Positions 1 through 11,361 of a stretch of 64,000 bases of DNA are shown piece after piece (position 1 is the first letter of the stretch; every line of letters begins with the position of its first letter). A program made the position numbers and the translations under genes. The notes beneath the pieces are model-generated. The model saw only the letters and a list, made by a program, of their open reading frames with translations. It ran no database searches and was not told where the DNA came from. This stretch comes from Dictyophora rubrovolvata (taxonomy: Eukaryota > Basidiomycota > Agaricomycetes > Phallales > Phallaceae), in contig CP114117.1 in NCBI GenBank assembly GCA_029959195.1, positions 2,790,001 to 2,854,000 of the forward strand, in the 5' to 3' direction.

Positions 1-139
1 CAGCCTAGTCTGCGATTTAATAATACAATAACCCTCCCGTATTAGATGGCTCGTCTCAATCGTCTCGATCACTGTTGGTTTTTCCAAAAAAACTCTCAAC
101 ACTGGTAGACTTACATACCGCCGTTTACTTGGTGATTTT

Positions 140-375
140 CTAGGCTGGCAGGCTGGTTCTCAATCTTAGGAGTATCAGAATCCATAACAACACCTCAAAT
201 CATAATAGTGACCCCACCGATCAATCCGGATCCTATGAACTTCAAATGAGGGGTGGCCGATACAATGTTAAGGTCGGTAATAGTCAGATACCACCCATTG
301 TTGAGATATGCCAAGTGCCCAAGTTCCAGGGAGTACAGGTATAGAGTCGCTCCGAGGTTTAACACGTAACTTTGT
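140..375 (+). repeat. Diverged segment copy A (exon-like, unknown family)
   Basis: This segment resembles the one at 965-1189 at both DNA and translated level. Both carry a 'ggttctcaat' start, a 'tccgga...tcctaygaactt' core (reading SGSYELQ here and SGAGSYELQ in copy B) and an 'atagag.cgct' tail. A plausible 3' splice site (ttttctag) precedes it. The frame is open to a TAG near 350, but the end is shorter than in copy B and diverges from it. I do not recognise the protein. It may be the last exon of a decayed tandem duplicate. Confidence 0.4.
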
Positions 376-1603
376 GAGGCTAGTTTAGGGCTTCTGAAAA
401 CCTTTGTTCAGTCTTTTGTTTGTTTTTTGTACGATTTCAATCTTTGTAAGAGTAGGGAAAGAAAGCTTCTTAAAATATGTTGAATCTGGACCTGACATCC
501 GGAATGATACTCGAAGATCTACCAATTAGTTTGAAATGTAATGAGATCCTCGGCAACGATAAATTAAGTTTGACTCCACGGCATGAGAAATCTGAAGCGG
601 GTTACGATCTCTTACATCCCTAAATATTAAATCCCTGCAAATCCACGTAGCATTTTAGGTTTGATTTCGCGATGCTTATGTTTTCCAGCCTATCCCTCAA
701 AACCCCCTTATTAATATATCCATATATGCTCTAAGCGTCTTCTTTGCGCAACACGGCGGATTGAATACACCGGTGACCGCAACAAGGCGTTGGTGCAGTG
801 TAGGTCTTTCTTCTATACCGGATACGACGGTTCGGTACATCACCCGACACTAAAATCACTGTTTGCAGATGGCTGGTTTCAGTTGTCTCTATCATCGTGG
901 GTATCACAACCAACTGCCACGTGTAGCCATATACAATCATTTATTTCCTGACATTCTAAGCTGGAAGACTGAGTCTGGTTCTCAATCGGAATAGCATCCA
1001 TACCTCAGATCTTGATAACTTCAATACTTCCTCCAACCAATCCGGAGCCGGATCCTACGAACTTCAATTCACGACCGTCGGTAGTGACCGGATTCCATCT
1101 ACTATCATCAATGATACGTCTCAAATGTCAAGAACTACAAATATAGAGCCGCTTCCCGGTTCACAAACTGTGACACGGGTTAACGTTTAACTTGAATGAT
1201 TTTGTTCTAGCTGCGGACGATTCTAGTTTTAAATATAGTAATCATAAGCACTGCCTTAGAACTGAACCCCAAGTTGATTTAAATATCGACGAGAGTTTTA
1301 AGACCGGATTGAGAAGCAGCATACATCATGCGCGAATTAGAGTAACTAGAAACATGCATGCCTACGGCCTCGAAATTTGCGTAGCGGCTTAAGTTATGCA
1401 TGGATGAAATTGTGAATATTTTGGGGATGTTTGAACAAACAGATGATATTACAGTGGGTTATGTTAGGTATCTGGAAAATTAAAAATACGCGCTCAAACC
1501 CAGGAAACTCAGTACATGAACAATAAAAGAACATTTAGTTACTGGATCATTTGAAAGCCCCTAAGCCAAAGAAATTAAGTTTAACGCAATCGAGCCCTCA
1601 GGG
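376..1603. other. Intergenic / unassigned sequence
   Basis: Apart from copy B at 965-1189, I see no supportable gene here. Short open frames at 731-940 (minus) and 1192-1392 (plus) lack family motifs; the second opens with TTG directly after a stop. The last 400 bp are downstream of the JmjC gene's stop. Confidence 0.5.
965..1189 (+). repeat. Diverged segment copy B (open exon-like end, unknown family)
   Basis: Second copy of the segment at 140-375. It stays open for about 70 codons and ends in a stop at 1187-1189. The translation contains SGAGSYELQFTTVGS and ends in PGSQTVTRVNV. An acceptor-like 'cattctaag' lies just upstream. The stretch between the copies (about 400-960) gives no convincing upstream exon, so this is either the last exon of an unrecognised gene or a relic. 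Confidence 0.4.
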
Positions 1604-4600
1604 TCAATATCGGTACTCTTGATCTTCAATTGAGCCCCATTCGCCGACTGAGCCTAATCCGACTGCATCTACATCTTGACCCCAACTTGAGCTCGAACCC
1701 CATGTCGACGAGCCTTGGGTAGAATCTGGAGGAGTAGGTTGATAATACGAGGGGACGTCCGGGGCTTTCGGGACATTGTGGTTGTGGTTGTGGTTATGGT
1801 TGTGGTTATAATTGTGATTATCTGCAAATTGAGACTGATCATTGTGCCATGAACGGCCAGCATGCGAAGGATGAAAATGAGGATGTGAATAGTCCCGACC
1901 CGTACGTTGAGCATTAACATTCCTCTCGCCATTGACAATCCTTTCCAGAAATTGCAATCGATTTTTTAGCTCTTCGTTCTCTTCTCTCGTCGCAACCTGA
2001 TTCTCCTTAACCCGCTGACACTCAGCTACAAGCTCCTGCTCGTTGCTTGCACCCTGTTTAGACGTCATATAAGACATTTGTAGCTTGGCGGCTGTCGCTT
2101 CAGCACGAAGCACATCCCGTTCCCGATTAGAGCGCTTAACTTCCCCAGCCAGCTCTTTCACTTGAAGCGCAAGAAAAAGTCCGGCATCAGCCGCAGACTT
2201 GTAGTCTGCAATCATCTTGCTATGACGCAATGAGTCTCCCGGATGCAACATTTGAATCGTTTCTTGATATAGGGATTCGATTTTTAACGAGTTTGTTGTG
2301 TTCTTCGCTGGATGTTGGGATTGGTCAGGTGATACGATGGGAGGCGCAGCAGATGGCGGGCTGGAGGTATGCTGCTGCTCCTCAAACGACGAAGGAGGAC
2401 TTTTTAATGATGACTGAATACGATTGTGCAATGCGGCAGTGTTATTTGAGGCCCTTCCACTTGGTACGCCGAAACGACGTGGAAAAGGGGAAGACAAGGC
2501 GGGCGTTGCTGAGGTAAATGCATTAATTGTGTTCTGTTTCCTCTTTGGACGCTTGACAGGGGGTCCAACCCTCAGCGGAACTTTGGGTATCAAAGAAAGA
2601 GGTGGATTAGAAAGCTGAGAGGAATAAGTTGATAAAGGCACCACGGTATTATGTTTAGTAGTACGGATACTGAATGGTGTGGAGTTCGCAGAAGATACAG
2701 CTGAGATCGGTCCGCGATCGATTGAACCGGACGAGACAACATGCGGTCTTCGTCGTTTCCACAGAGATTGAGAATGGGTATTTGAAAGGCGTGGGACGTC
2801 CACGAAAACCCTTTTCCTCGGGTTAGGACGTACAGGATAGAAATGTGAATGACTAGAGGAGGGTATCCTGTCCAGAGATGACACTGAAGGTTGGGAGTTA
2901 GGCAATGGCAATAGCAATGGGGGTGTGGCAGCAGCAGGTAAATGGTTTGACAATAACAGTTTCATCGTGTAAGATGTTAAGGGTAGATCGTCTTCTAAGT
3001 CGCTTAATGGTGTTAGGCATCCGCTGCTACCACCAGTGACCTTTTTGGCGATGGACTGATCGCGGAGCTGGAAAGGACAACTGTTAGCACTAGCGCTGCA
3101 AATAGCCTTAAGCAAGGTGAACCGGACCTGGTTTATGTCTGTAGATGTAGAATATATAGAAGATTCAGTACAAGAATCGTTGATAAGATCTTCAGTTTGA
3201 TTACTCGGCTGCTGATACTCCAGGCTGAGCTTGTTCGAGTCATCTGAGGCCTCTGCGAGGGTCTTCACGAAGACAGTTTTGTCGTAAAATCCAGGTTTGG
3301 ATCGCTTAGAATCCAGCGGACGACAATCAGGAAACGACAGAGAGGCTTTAGCTAGTCGTTTGGAATGTTCACCATAGTAGTAGAATTGTGTAGATTTTGT
3401 AGGGGGACCATGTTTTTCGGGTTTGTACGCGTGTCTTCTATGCCATGCACCACATCCGTGTTGACATACGAGGAGAATCTCTGCGGAATGGATATTACGG
3501 ACTTTCAGAGCATGCGCAAAACAAAGTCCTCGATGGCACGGAAGACATTGGATGACGAGCTGCGGTGGTAACTGGTGCTTAAGGTCTTTCCGATACTGTT
3601 GGCATACAGAATATTCGCGATTACTCTAGTGAAAGTCAATCAAGGCACAATACCTGGGTAGTTGTGAACATACATGAATGTGTTTTCGAACCCGCTTGAG
3701 ATACAGGCAAGCAGCCGCGAAGATGGAGATATGAGAAGAACCCATCATATCGGACGACCAGTTAAGCCGGATATGCTGCTTTATATGTCGATTCAGTGTT
3801 ATTGCAGCTTTGTTTCTTTCGTTGACCAGATCGATGAAAGGTATAACTTGATGCGGTTTCATGTGTTCGGCACCGCATTGGCAAGAACGTCCTTCGACAT
3901 AGCAGCTAGGACAGCACATGTATACATTGGTGTGATCTAAGTCGCAACAATTCATACAAGCTAGGAAGGATTGAAAAATATCTGCGCCGCAAAAATCACA
4001 TGAGTAAACGAAAGGAGAATCAGAGTCGCTGGTTTCCAAATCTGGCAAAGATACTGGCGCAGGAGTCCATTCCTCTACAAGAATTCTGTCGTAAAGGTCG
4101 AGGATCTTGAGTGTAGTGGAAGGTAGGCTGGCGTCGAAAAATGGTTTGCTTAGGCGTTGGATATAGGCCTGCAGAACCCGGAACACGGTTAGCTTGACAC
4201 GATAGACTTCTGGTCGACAAACTCTACATAGCAGGGTTGAGTTTCAAAACCGCGAAGAAATAAGAAAGAAATCAAACCTGTGATAAGACAAAAGTTCGGA
4301 ATGCAAAGAGTACTCCAGACTTTTTAATCCCATTCGACTCCAGCTCATCTTGATAGTAATACCACCAGCATTGACGACTTGATGGCAACTCCGCGGAGGA
4401 ACAAGAACTAAGTCTCCAAGGCGCTGCTCTGCGCAATAGACGGTAAACGAAGCCTTGCGGAACTCTTCGACCGTTAATTTGCGCGATTCCAAATCTAGAT
4501 CGGTACGTAGCTTGGTTCTGAAATAGGCCGATGGTTTATCTTCATCTATGTGACCTGTTTCGGACATGAACCAGAAGGCTGAGCCGTGTTCTGAGGCGTA

Positions 4601-5385
4601 ACACATGAGGTTGTGGCCAAAGGAACCGCAGGGGTCTTTGTGTGCCGGGGTAAAGGTTTCGCCAATGCCGATATAACACATCAGCGTTTCTGGTCGTTCC
4701 TATAAGCTATTTGGTGAGAATTGAATGAAAGAGTGCGACAAATATGCTTCACCTTGACGGAAAGATGAGAGAGCATGTCATTAGATCCCAGCGGGTGGCA
4801 GTGCTCTGGAAGGAATTCCCGAAGCCATTGCTCCCATGATGTAGGACAAGAAAGATCTTTGCCGTACAGATTATTCTCTACGAATGTGAGCATGAAATGG
4901 AGGTAACGTAAAACGAAAGCCAGCGAAGGATACCTTGGAGACGATCGTCCTTGAGAATTTGCTGATAATGATTGATGAGCCCGTCAAGCGGCATTTTGGT
5001 GTCTATTGATGTTTGAAAATTGCGTGCGGAAATTACTACATAAAATTGCTTGGAGGTCAGGAGGATATAATGCGGCTGTAGGTAACGGCATACATTGCTC
5101 CGACCCTTCAAGAAATCCTTCGACGCTGAATCTCCTGAAATCCCAGTTAGGTCGTTTGTCCCAATCTTCAACAATCAATGGAACCCCAGACCGCTCGTGT
5201 TCACATATTTTAGCGATGACAGTTTCAAGAGACTCCAAGGCCGAGATGCGAGGTACCCGAAGGAAATTGGAACTGCTTTGAACTAGCGAATCTTCAGACC
5301 ATGTCGCCGGGGAATTGTCATCTAAATGATTTAGAGTCAATTAGAGTACTGTCAAGGACGATAAATACATATTACCGTGCATCAT
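1604..5385 (-). CDS. JmjC-domain protein with two Cys-rich clusters and a long coiled-coil tail
   Basis: Seven exons: 5385-5376, 5321-5040, 5002-4934, 4877-4753, 4699-4278, 4223-3674 and 3625-1604, summing to 1,159 residues in one frame. A JmjC core sits at residues 160-300, with the iron-binding HKD triad (about 182-184) and the distal His of CHQVVNAGG (about 268). This implies a 2-oxoglutarate/Fe(II) dioxygenase, probably a nuclear histone or protein demethylase; substrate specificity cannot be read. Two Cys/His-rich zinc-type clusters follow (about 360-410, with CDFCG...CMNCC...CCPSC, and about 494-550, with CLPCH...CQHGCGAWH). The last exon adds a disordered Ser/Pro/basic region, a coiled coil (about 970-1070) and a His-Asn repeat. 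The start is the ATG-ATG pair just before the first intron. Exon 2/3 joining (37-nt intron) is the least certain. Known fungal JmjC proteins are often shorter, so the tail is notable. Confidence 0.85.
1780..1821 (-). repeat. His-Asn codon repeat inside the JmjC gene
   Basis: A short tandem hexanucleotide tract (gttgtg/gttatg units on the plus strand) encodes an alternating His-Asn run near the C terminus of the JmjC protein. Such tracts vary in length between strains. Confidence 0.7.
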
Positions 5386-5513
5386 CGTCAGCGTTGGCAA
5401 TGGTGCATCAACGAAAAGAGAAACGACGGACCGCACGTGACGCTTGTGACCACAGTGACAGCTGATCACACCGTTTTCGAACTTCACAAGTTGTTCAATG
5501 TTCTCCTCCCGGA
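5386..5513. promoter_or_regulatory. Compact divergent promoter, JmjC / Zip3-like pair
   Basis: Only 128 bp separate the two proposed start codons, which point away from each other. The interval holds a perfect E-box CACGTG at 5434-5439 within a run of GTGAC half-sites. No TATA box is evident. Its function as a shared promoter is inferred from geometry. Confidence 0.5.
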
Positions 5514-6970
5514 ATGTCCACCGTCTCCAACAAACAGTCACCACCCGAGTTCGACTATTGGGAATTTGTACATTGCGCTGTCTGCTTTCTCCCGTTTGCA
5601 GTCGATGCCAAGGATTCCGACTCACACCCGTCGACGGTGCCATTTTGGCTCACCGAATGCGGACACACCGTATGCAATTCACATCTAAGTGGGTTCACCC
5701 GCCAAATCGTCCTTTTCATTGATGAGATATCATTTTTAACGAGATTTTTATTAGAGTCGGATCAGAGCTGTGCCGCGTGTGCAGCCCCAAATATCCAACT
5801 CATTCCGCTGCAACGAGAGGTACGCGAGGTTCCCATTTAGGACAGGCAGATTTAATCTCTTCTGTATACAGTTATCTCCACCAATGAATGAATGGTTTCG
5901 GCCTCTTTGTCGTACACTTGACGCTGTGTCTGCAACAGTGCGATTCCAGCAAGACACGATGGCTGCCTTGGTCCGTTTCTACAAAGGAAAATGCATGCAG
6001 CAACGTGCGACAATCAACAGGGCCCGAGAAGTGGCTATAGAAAATAAATCTTTACGAAGGTTCGATGCTTAGCTTTGTCGAGCTTCTAATGCTTTTTCAA
6101 TATCAAACTCGTATTAGCCAGCTTGAGCAACTACAGCAAGAAAATATCCGACTTCGTCAAGCAACAGGCACCAATAACAACCCCGGACAACGCTTTAGTC
6201 ACAACAGACCCCAATCTTTCCACGATTCTGCCTCGTTTGAGTCTGGTGAATTCAAAAATGTCAACGGAAAAAGACCGATGGTACCTCCGCAAGGTTTCAG
6301 GTAGACGGCCTCGCTTCTTGTCTTAATGTATTCGCATCTGGCTAACTTTTGATGACGTTCGATAAGCTCATCTCCGCCTAGAATAGTGACCACGCCAATA
6401 CCCCCATCGCGATTGACCTTACCGCTGAACTATCCACAGTCTGAGTCTCGGCATGGCAGGCCTGACGATATCAACGAGAACAGAGATTCCTTGAATCTCT
6501 CGGGGTCATCTCGATTTGGGTTGTTCATCTCACTTTTTTGAAGCGCATATACACAACTAACATTTTGATTCTAACTGTATAGCCAATTCGCTTATCTGCC
6601 TCCCCGGACTCCCCAGCCTCCATCAGCATTGCACCAACAGCAGTTTAATTTTAGGCCCCAAATATCGACCACGCCATACCCTCGTGATGATCCTAATAAT
6701 GCACGACACGAGTCACGACGACAGCAACAGCAGCAACGTTCAATGCCTCCACCTCCGACTCCGGCGCACAGACATCCGCCATTACCCGTAAATGATCCTT
6801 CCAGGACAACACGCGGACAGTTTCGTCCGGCATCTACTTCTCTATCAAGCAGTAAGCTATCTTTAATTCCAAGTAGAACTGTCTTTCCAAAAAAAGTTGC
6901 TCAGGGGCCGCAAACACCGACCGTTTCCAACCAGGTCTGGGATCATTACCAAATCCAACAATTCCAATGA
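5514..6970 (+). CDS. RING-finger protein, Zip3/HEI10-like
   Basis: Six exons: 5514-5688, 5755-5819, 5872-6059, 6118-6293, 6387-6519 and 6583-6970, giving 374 residues. An N-terminal RING is seen as CAVC, then CGHTVCNSH, then CAAC (residues about 21-70). A helical segment follows (NEWFRPLCRTLDAV...), with a coiled coil around SLRSQLEQLQQENIRLRQ, and a disordered Pro/Ser/Arg-rich tail with a run of Gln. RING, then coiled coil, then basic tail is the plan of Zip3/RNF212/HEI10 SUMO or ubiquitin ligases that mark meiotic crossover sites, and that is my best assignment. A generic RING ligase remains possible. The start gives the RING a 20-residue lead. It is divergent from the JmjC gene. Confidence 0.8.
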
Positions 6971-7421
6971 CCCCTTCAACGAACCGGTTTTTTGCCCCCA
7001 AACCTCAAGTCGCAGATTTAACTAGGAACATCCACACTGGCAATCTTACCTCCGAATCACGTACGCCTTTTATGCTGCCCCGCTAATGCTAAGTAATTAT
7101 GTCGAGCCGTCCTCGTATTTAACTTAATATTTATGTTTTTCTTCCTCAGCTATAAGTTCCTTGTGAGTAAAGTGTGTTCTGAACCTCATGTCCTCCATCC
7201 CAGACACCGTTTGTTACATAACAGATATATCATTCAAATTAGATTGCGTCGCGAATACATGGTTTGTGCTATACGTGAAAAATTGAGTGAACGTGAACGA
7301 CTATCCCTTTCATAAGACCGATGTATATTCGCACGAATTGCAGAAATGGAGTGGTGATAATGAAAAATCTGTAACACATCAAGCTCAGAAGGTCTCCTCT
7401 TCATTCTACTGTATAACTTAC

Positions 7422-7577
7422 TCAACCGCAGCACTGACGGCCGCCAGCCCCACAAGAAAATTGTGGAGGAGGACATGCGATAGGTTCGCGAACCGCGAGA
7501 CCTCCAGCTGTTGGCACTGCGGCAACAGAGAGCACGAACACAGAAAGAAGAGAGGCGAGAGCGAGACGATAGTTCAT
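7422..7577 (-). CDS. Small secreted cysteine-rich peptide (51 aa)
   Basis: A 51-codon frame opens with MNYRLALASLLSVFVLSVAA, a clear signal peptide, followed by about 31 residues with four cysteines ending FSCGAGGRQCCG. The stop (7422-7424) is directly followed by GTAAGT, so an alternative spliced form with a longer C terminus cannot be excluded. A TATA box lies at the expected distance upstream. The peptide is predicted to be exported. Its role is unknown; small secreted Cys-rich proteins of this size are common in mushrooms. It lies tail to tail with the Zip3-like gene. Confidence 0.65.
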   Translation of the reverse strand: MNYRLALASLLSVFVLSVAAVPTAGGLAVREPIACPPPQFSCGAGGRQCCG

Positions 7578-7654
7578 GGTAAACACCAAAGCTGTTGAGA
7601 AATGTTTTTTAAGTTGAGCTTAAATGGTATTATGTGTAAAGAACAAAACCCCTT

Positions 7655-7662
7655 CTTTTATA
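7655..7662 (-). promoter_or_regulatory. TATA box of the small secreted peptide gene
   Basis: TATAAAAG on the minus strand, about 78 bp upstream of the ATG at 7577. The position fits a core promoter with a short 5' leader. Confidence 0.6.
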
Positions 7663-9250
7663 CTTCCGGCCAACTGACTTCAGGTACCGGTTTCTTTCTC
7701 GAAAAGCTAATTATCGGAATAACTGACCGCTTCAAAAAATAACCCGGATTTAAAAACGCTTAGGTAGGAAACGCCTATCAGGTCGAGATAACAAGTGATA
7801 GAGGTATATATTCGATCAACCCCGTACACATGGACATTCTCATATCATATCACGATAATGCGCGGGTTTTTTGCGAATTGCTTTGTCGAGCTTGGCGGTT
7901 GCAGGGGCGATGAGACACACTGATTGGAGAAAGGTCTCATGATATGGTCATATTCACAAATGTATGCTTATGGGCCGTAAGTTTTGTCCTTTAGTCAACA
8001 TTGTTATCTTTGCTCGGAAACTTTCAGATATATGCTAAGAGGGCGTTCAGAAATAACGGCGGCGAGTCGCGAGCCCTTACTTTTAAGCCCCCAAAAGGCC
8101 TCGAGTGTTATCTAGCACACACAATATCTCTAAATGAGAATAGAAAACGAATATCTCGGTGTTTCTCTATCGACGGTAAACTAAATCGAATGTAAACTTG
8201 TCTTTTGTATTAGTAACCAGAACCAGCCAGAACCCTAGAAATATTATCAAGTTACCGCGGTGATCTGCTGATTCTTAAACCTGACCAGTTGCGCAATAGT
8301 TGCCAAAAAATGCACATGCATTTGTAACAAATGAATGCATGTAATTTTTTCTATGGGATTTTTTTAAGCGATAACGAGGCAGAAGTGGTACAGAGCGTCG
8401 TCTCGATGCTGTGTTCTCAACTCAATTTAAATGCTCATTCATAAGCAAACTACATCAAAGATAGATCGCCAAGAGCCACGGCTTGCATGGCATGTCATCT
8501 CCTCATAAATGAACATCGTGGATCATCATCGTGGATCATTGAATGTTTTTGAAACCAGATATGAGACCTCAACGTTCAGCAGCCGCTCCAAAGCCTCGAC
8601 GCATACAACCCCAATTTCCTAGCATATTCCCAACCCAATGACAACTTTGGCTGCAACTAATTATGCGGTCATTTCCAAACAAGTGGAAATTGACCAAGCC
8701 TTCCCCGAAAAAGGATGTAGTACTGACGGTGGTGAAGGTAAGTGGCAAGAAGATGCCAGGGGAAAGGGACTAAGATAATGTAAATAACCCAGAGCCGTGG
8801 ATATAGCAATTGTGATTTTACTAACTCCTGTTTTATTTCTTTCCCGAGTGAGGGTATATGGGCCCATTACATCAGGTTTAGGGTTTACGTGAGTAAGAAC
8901 AATCAGATTCGCTCCAACGCGAATGAAGCGTGGATCGATAGTAATCTAATTCAGCTGTGCGTTTGATAATCAGGACAAAAGATAATGCCGTGGAGCTGGA
9001 AACTGCCAAGGACTAATAGCTGAAATGAAGACAGAATCTCACAAATGCTAAGGTTTAGTCACAACTTTATATATTCTTCGTAATGTATTTACATAACATC
9101 AATAGTAAAGGAATGAAAAACATCGTGATTCATAATGTAAAAGATTCAGAAACGAGTGTGTACGAAATACGAAAGGATAAGCATAAAAATATCGTAATGA
9201 AAAACGACCAGCGCTAATGTCTTGCAGCAAAAGATCATGGCATATATCGT
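7663..9250. other. Intergenic, no gene seen
   Basis: About 1.6 kb. Short open frames (8001-8195 plus, 8661-8867 minus) have no motif or splice context. The one structured element is the nested inverted repeat at 8314-8342. Confidence 0.5.
8314..8342. repeat. Nested inverted repeat
   Basis: Two overlapping dyads: ACATGCATT paired with AATGCATGT (9 bp arms) and, inside it, CATTTG-TAA-CAAATG. It could be a hairpin or a binding site for a dimeric factor. No transposon ends or target duplication are visible. Confidence 0.55.
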
Positions 9251-11361
9251 TCAATGAGATTTGAGAGGGGGCAACGCAGTACGCAGCTTTATCCAGATAA
9301 GCTTCAAAATAATTCTCGGAGCTAAAAAGTCCGTCGCTGGTGCCAGCCAGCCTCTTACTAGGTTGAATGTCCACATGGCTTCGGAGTCCTATACGCGATT
9401 TCATATTGAATATTGGAGAAATGTCGTGAAGTTTAAATACACTTACTTGATATAAGAGCTCAACCAGCAAATCTCCGAAGGCTCTGTGGAATTTCCCAAA
9501 GGACAAATCGTCCCCTTTCGAAGGGGTGGTCGTTTTCCAAGCGTAGTCCTCGGCTTTATATGCATCCCTATTAAAATCGGATTAGCATGTACTTAGTTGA
9601 TTCAATGTACACACTTATCATACCATTCATGACCAGTTCTCTGCGCTAATAATTGAAAGTACCTCTTTGAGAAACTGTTGGGAAGGGTATCTATTTTTCC
9701 GGATCGCGGATCAGGAATACAGTCGAAAAGAATCTTGTTAAGCACAAGCGCTTCAGCGCAAGCTTTTGTGCAGCCAACACTAATTGATGAAGATGAATGA
9801 AGTGTCACTCTTGGTGTACAATGGTTAGCCTGGACTTACCCTCGAACAGGGTTGACAACCATGACAGAATCTCCTAGAGCAATGAAACTGGAAGGCAAGT
9901 CTTCACATAAATGGTAAGGGAGGTAAGCGGTTGAGCCTATTTGAACCAATGAGATGTCGTTAATATTTTTAAAATAAACACACCTAATCGGGAATATTCA
10001 ATTTTTACTGGGACATTATTAGCCTCCATAATGTCTAAGAATGCCACCACCCAATTCGGAAGGGGTTGACATGTTTCCATACTCGAGATATAGGTTTTAA
10101 TATCTTGAATATTGGAAATTTTATCCGAAATATCCCAGCCTCCGCAGAGGAATTCCACTGATTGGAAAGGTAAGACTGATATATTCGGGACGCTGGGAAG
10201 TGTACTTACGATAGTTGTTGTCTTTACGGATGACAGCCAGCAAGCGACTATCACGCTTTGCATCAGGAAAACAAACAAGTGGAATTGTGGTGTTATCCCA
10301 ATCTTCGGGAAAACCGGTTTCCTTTAGTTGGTCGATCAATTGAGGTGGAACATTGAATTCACAAGTCCGATAGGACAGTTTCGGATTGTACGTGATTTTG
10401 AGGTTTTCTAATTGTGAAAGAGTCTCTCGATTTCCGTTGACCTTTGCTAGTTCTTTTAGCCACCTGAGGCCGGCCGAAGCGGGACCCGTACAGTCTGTCA
10501 AGTGTCAACTCAATAAGATGGCCCGAATGAGACTTCTTCTTGAGATGTATTACCTATTAGTAACGATGCAAGAAGAACGCTTTCTTCTCCATCAGTAGTA
10601 TTGCGAACCCGAACACCGGCGATGGCACTAGAGGATTGTGCCTGTATTAATCCCGTGACAATGCCAGAAATATACCGGACATTAGGACACGAGGTCAATA
10701 CCAGCCTCCTGAGTAATATTTCGAAACCAGGTCTTGAGATATTCATCGAAGGCGGGACGAAATCAGGATAGGCGGGTTTGGCAAAAGGTTTACCTGCCAA
10801 ATAAACGGAAGGCTTGTATGGAAGAACGCTGATGTGAACTATTAAAAGTGGTCAACAATGTAGATAGATACCAGCTTACCGTCCCCCCATTTTTTGAATC
10901 TCCTCTACAAAGTTTGGAAACCATCTTAACAAGGACATGACGAGAAGCGGCTGATAGATGTGAGCGGCACTGTATTGGGCGACATGAGTCCGCCTGTGTG
11001 GTGTGGAATTTTGACGATGGGAACCAGCATGTCCAGAAGTGGTCGTCACCCAATTTTCAGCTTCGACCATTATGACATCCTCAAAGTGATCTGCACAGAC
11101 CCTAGCGGCAAACAATCCTGATATACTGGGAGAAAAGAGTCAAATTTCTTTTTACGGAATATGGCATGAATATTGTCTCTACCTGCCACCAGAAACAACG
11201 GCGGTCCCACGAAGTTTAGCATGAATCCGAGTTTGGCCGATGGCATTCAAATCTTCCAGAATGGTGGTGCGGGAGATAATGTATCTGCGCAATGAAAACC
11301 AGAGGATTTGATATAAAAGAAAGAGTAGTCCAGTGCCAAATAATAGTGTGTAGCCGACCAT
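9251..11361 (-). CDS. FAD-dependent oxidoreductase, membrane-anchored
   Basis: About nine exons, about 570 residues. The N terminus is a membrane anchor (MVGYTLLFGTGLLFLLYQIL). The dinucleotide-binding motif follows as VVSGGSISGLFAARV, spliced across the first intron. Later come YSAAHIYQP, the DCTGPASAG segment, and the second FAD motif FIALGDSVMVVNPVRG, followed by GCTKACAEALVLN. This resembles the fungal flavoprotein monooxygenase-like family; the substrate is unknown. The gene ends with LRTALPPLKSH and a stop at 9251-9253. The start is the first ATG before the anchor. At 10883-10888 (six Cs on the plus strand) the frame does not join across the following intron, while one base fewer would join it cleanly. 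This is either a sequencing slip or an inactivating insertion. Confidence 0.8.

Noticed and set aside
1192-1392. Short frame ending in Cys-Val-Ala-Ala, which looks like a CaaX box of a lipopeptide pheromone precursor
   Set aside because: It opens with TTG right after a stop and has no ATG until 12 codons before the end. No receptor gene is nearby, and a four-residue match at a C terminus is easily due to chance.
5386-5643. Longer N terminus for the JmjC protein, running antisense through the RING exon
   Set aside because: It would overlap the well-supported RING exon head to head. The ATG pair at 5385 gives a simpler model. Kept only as a low-interest finding.
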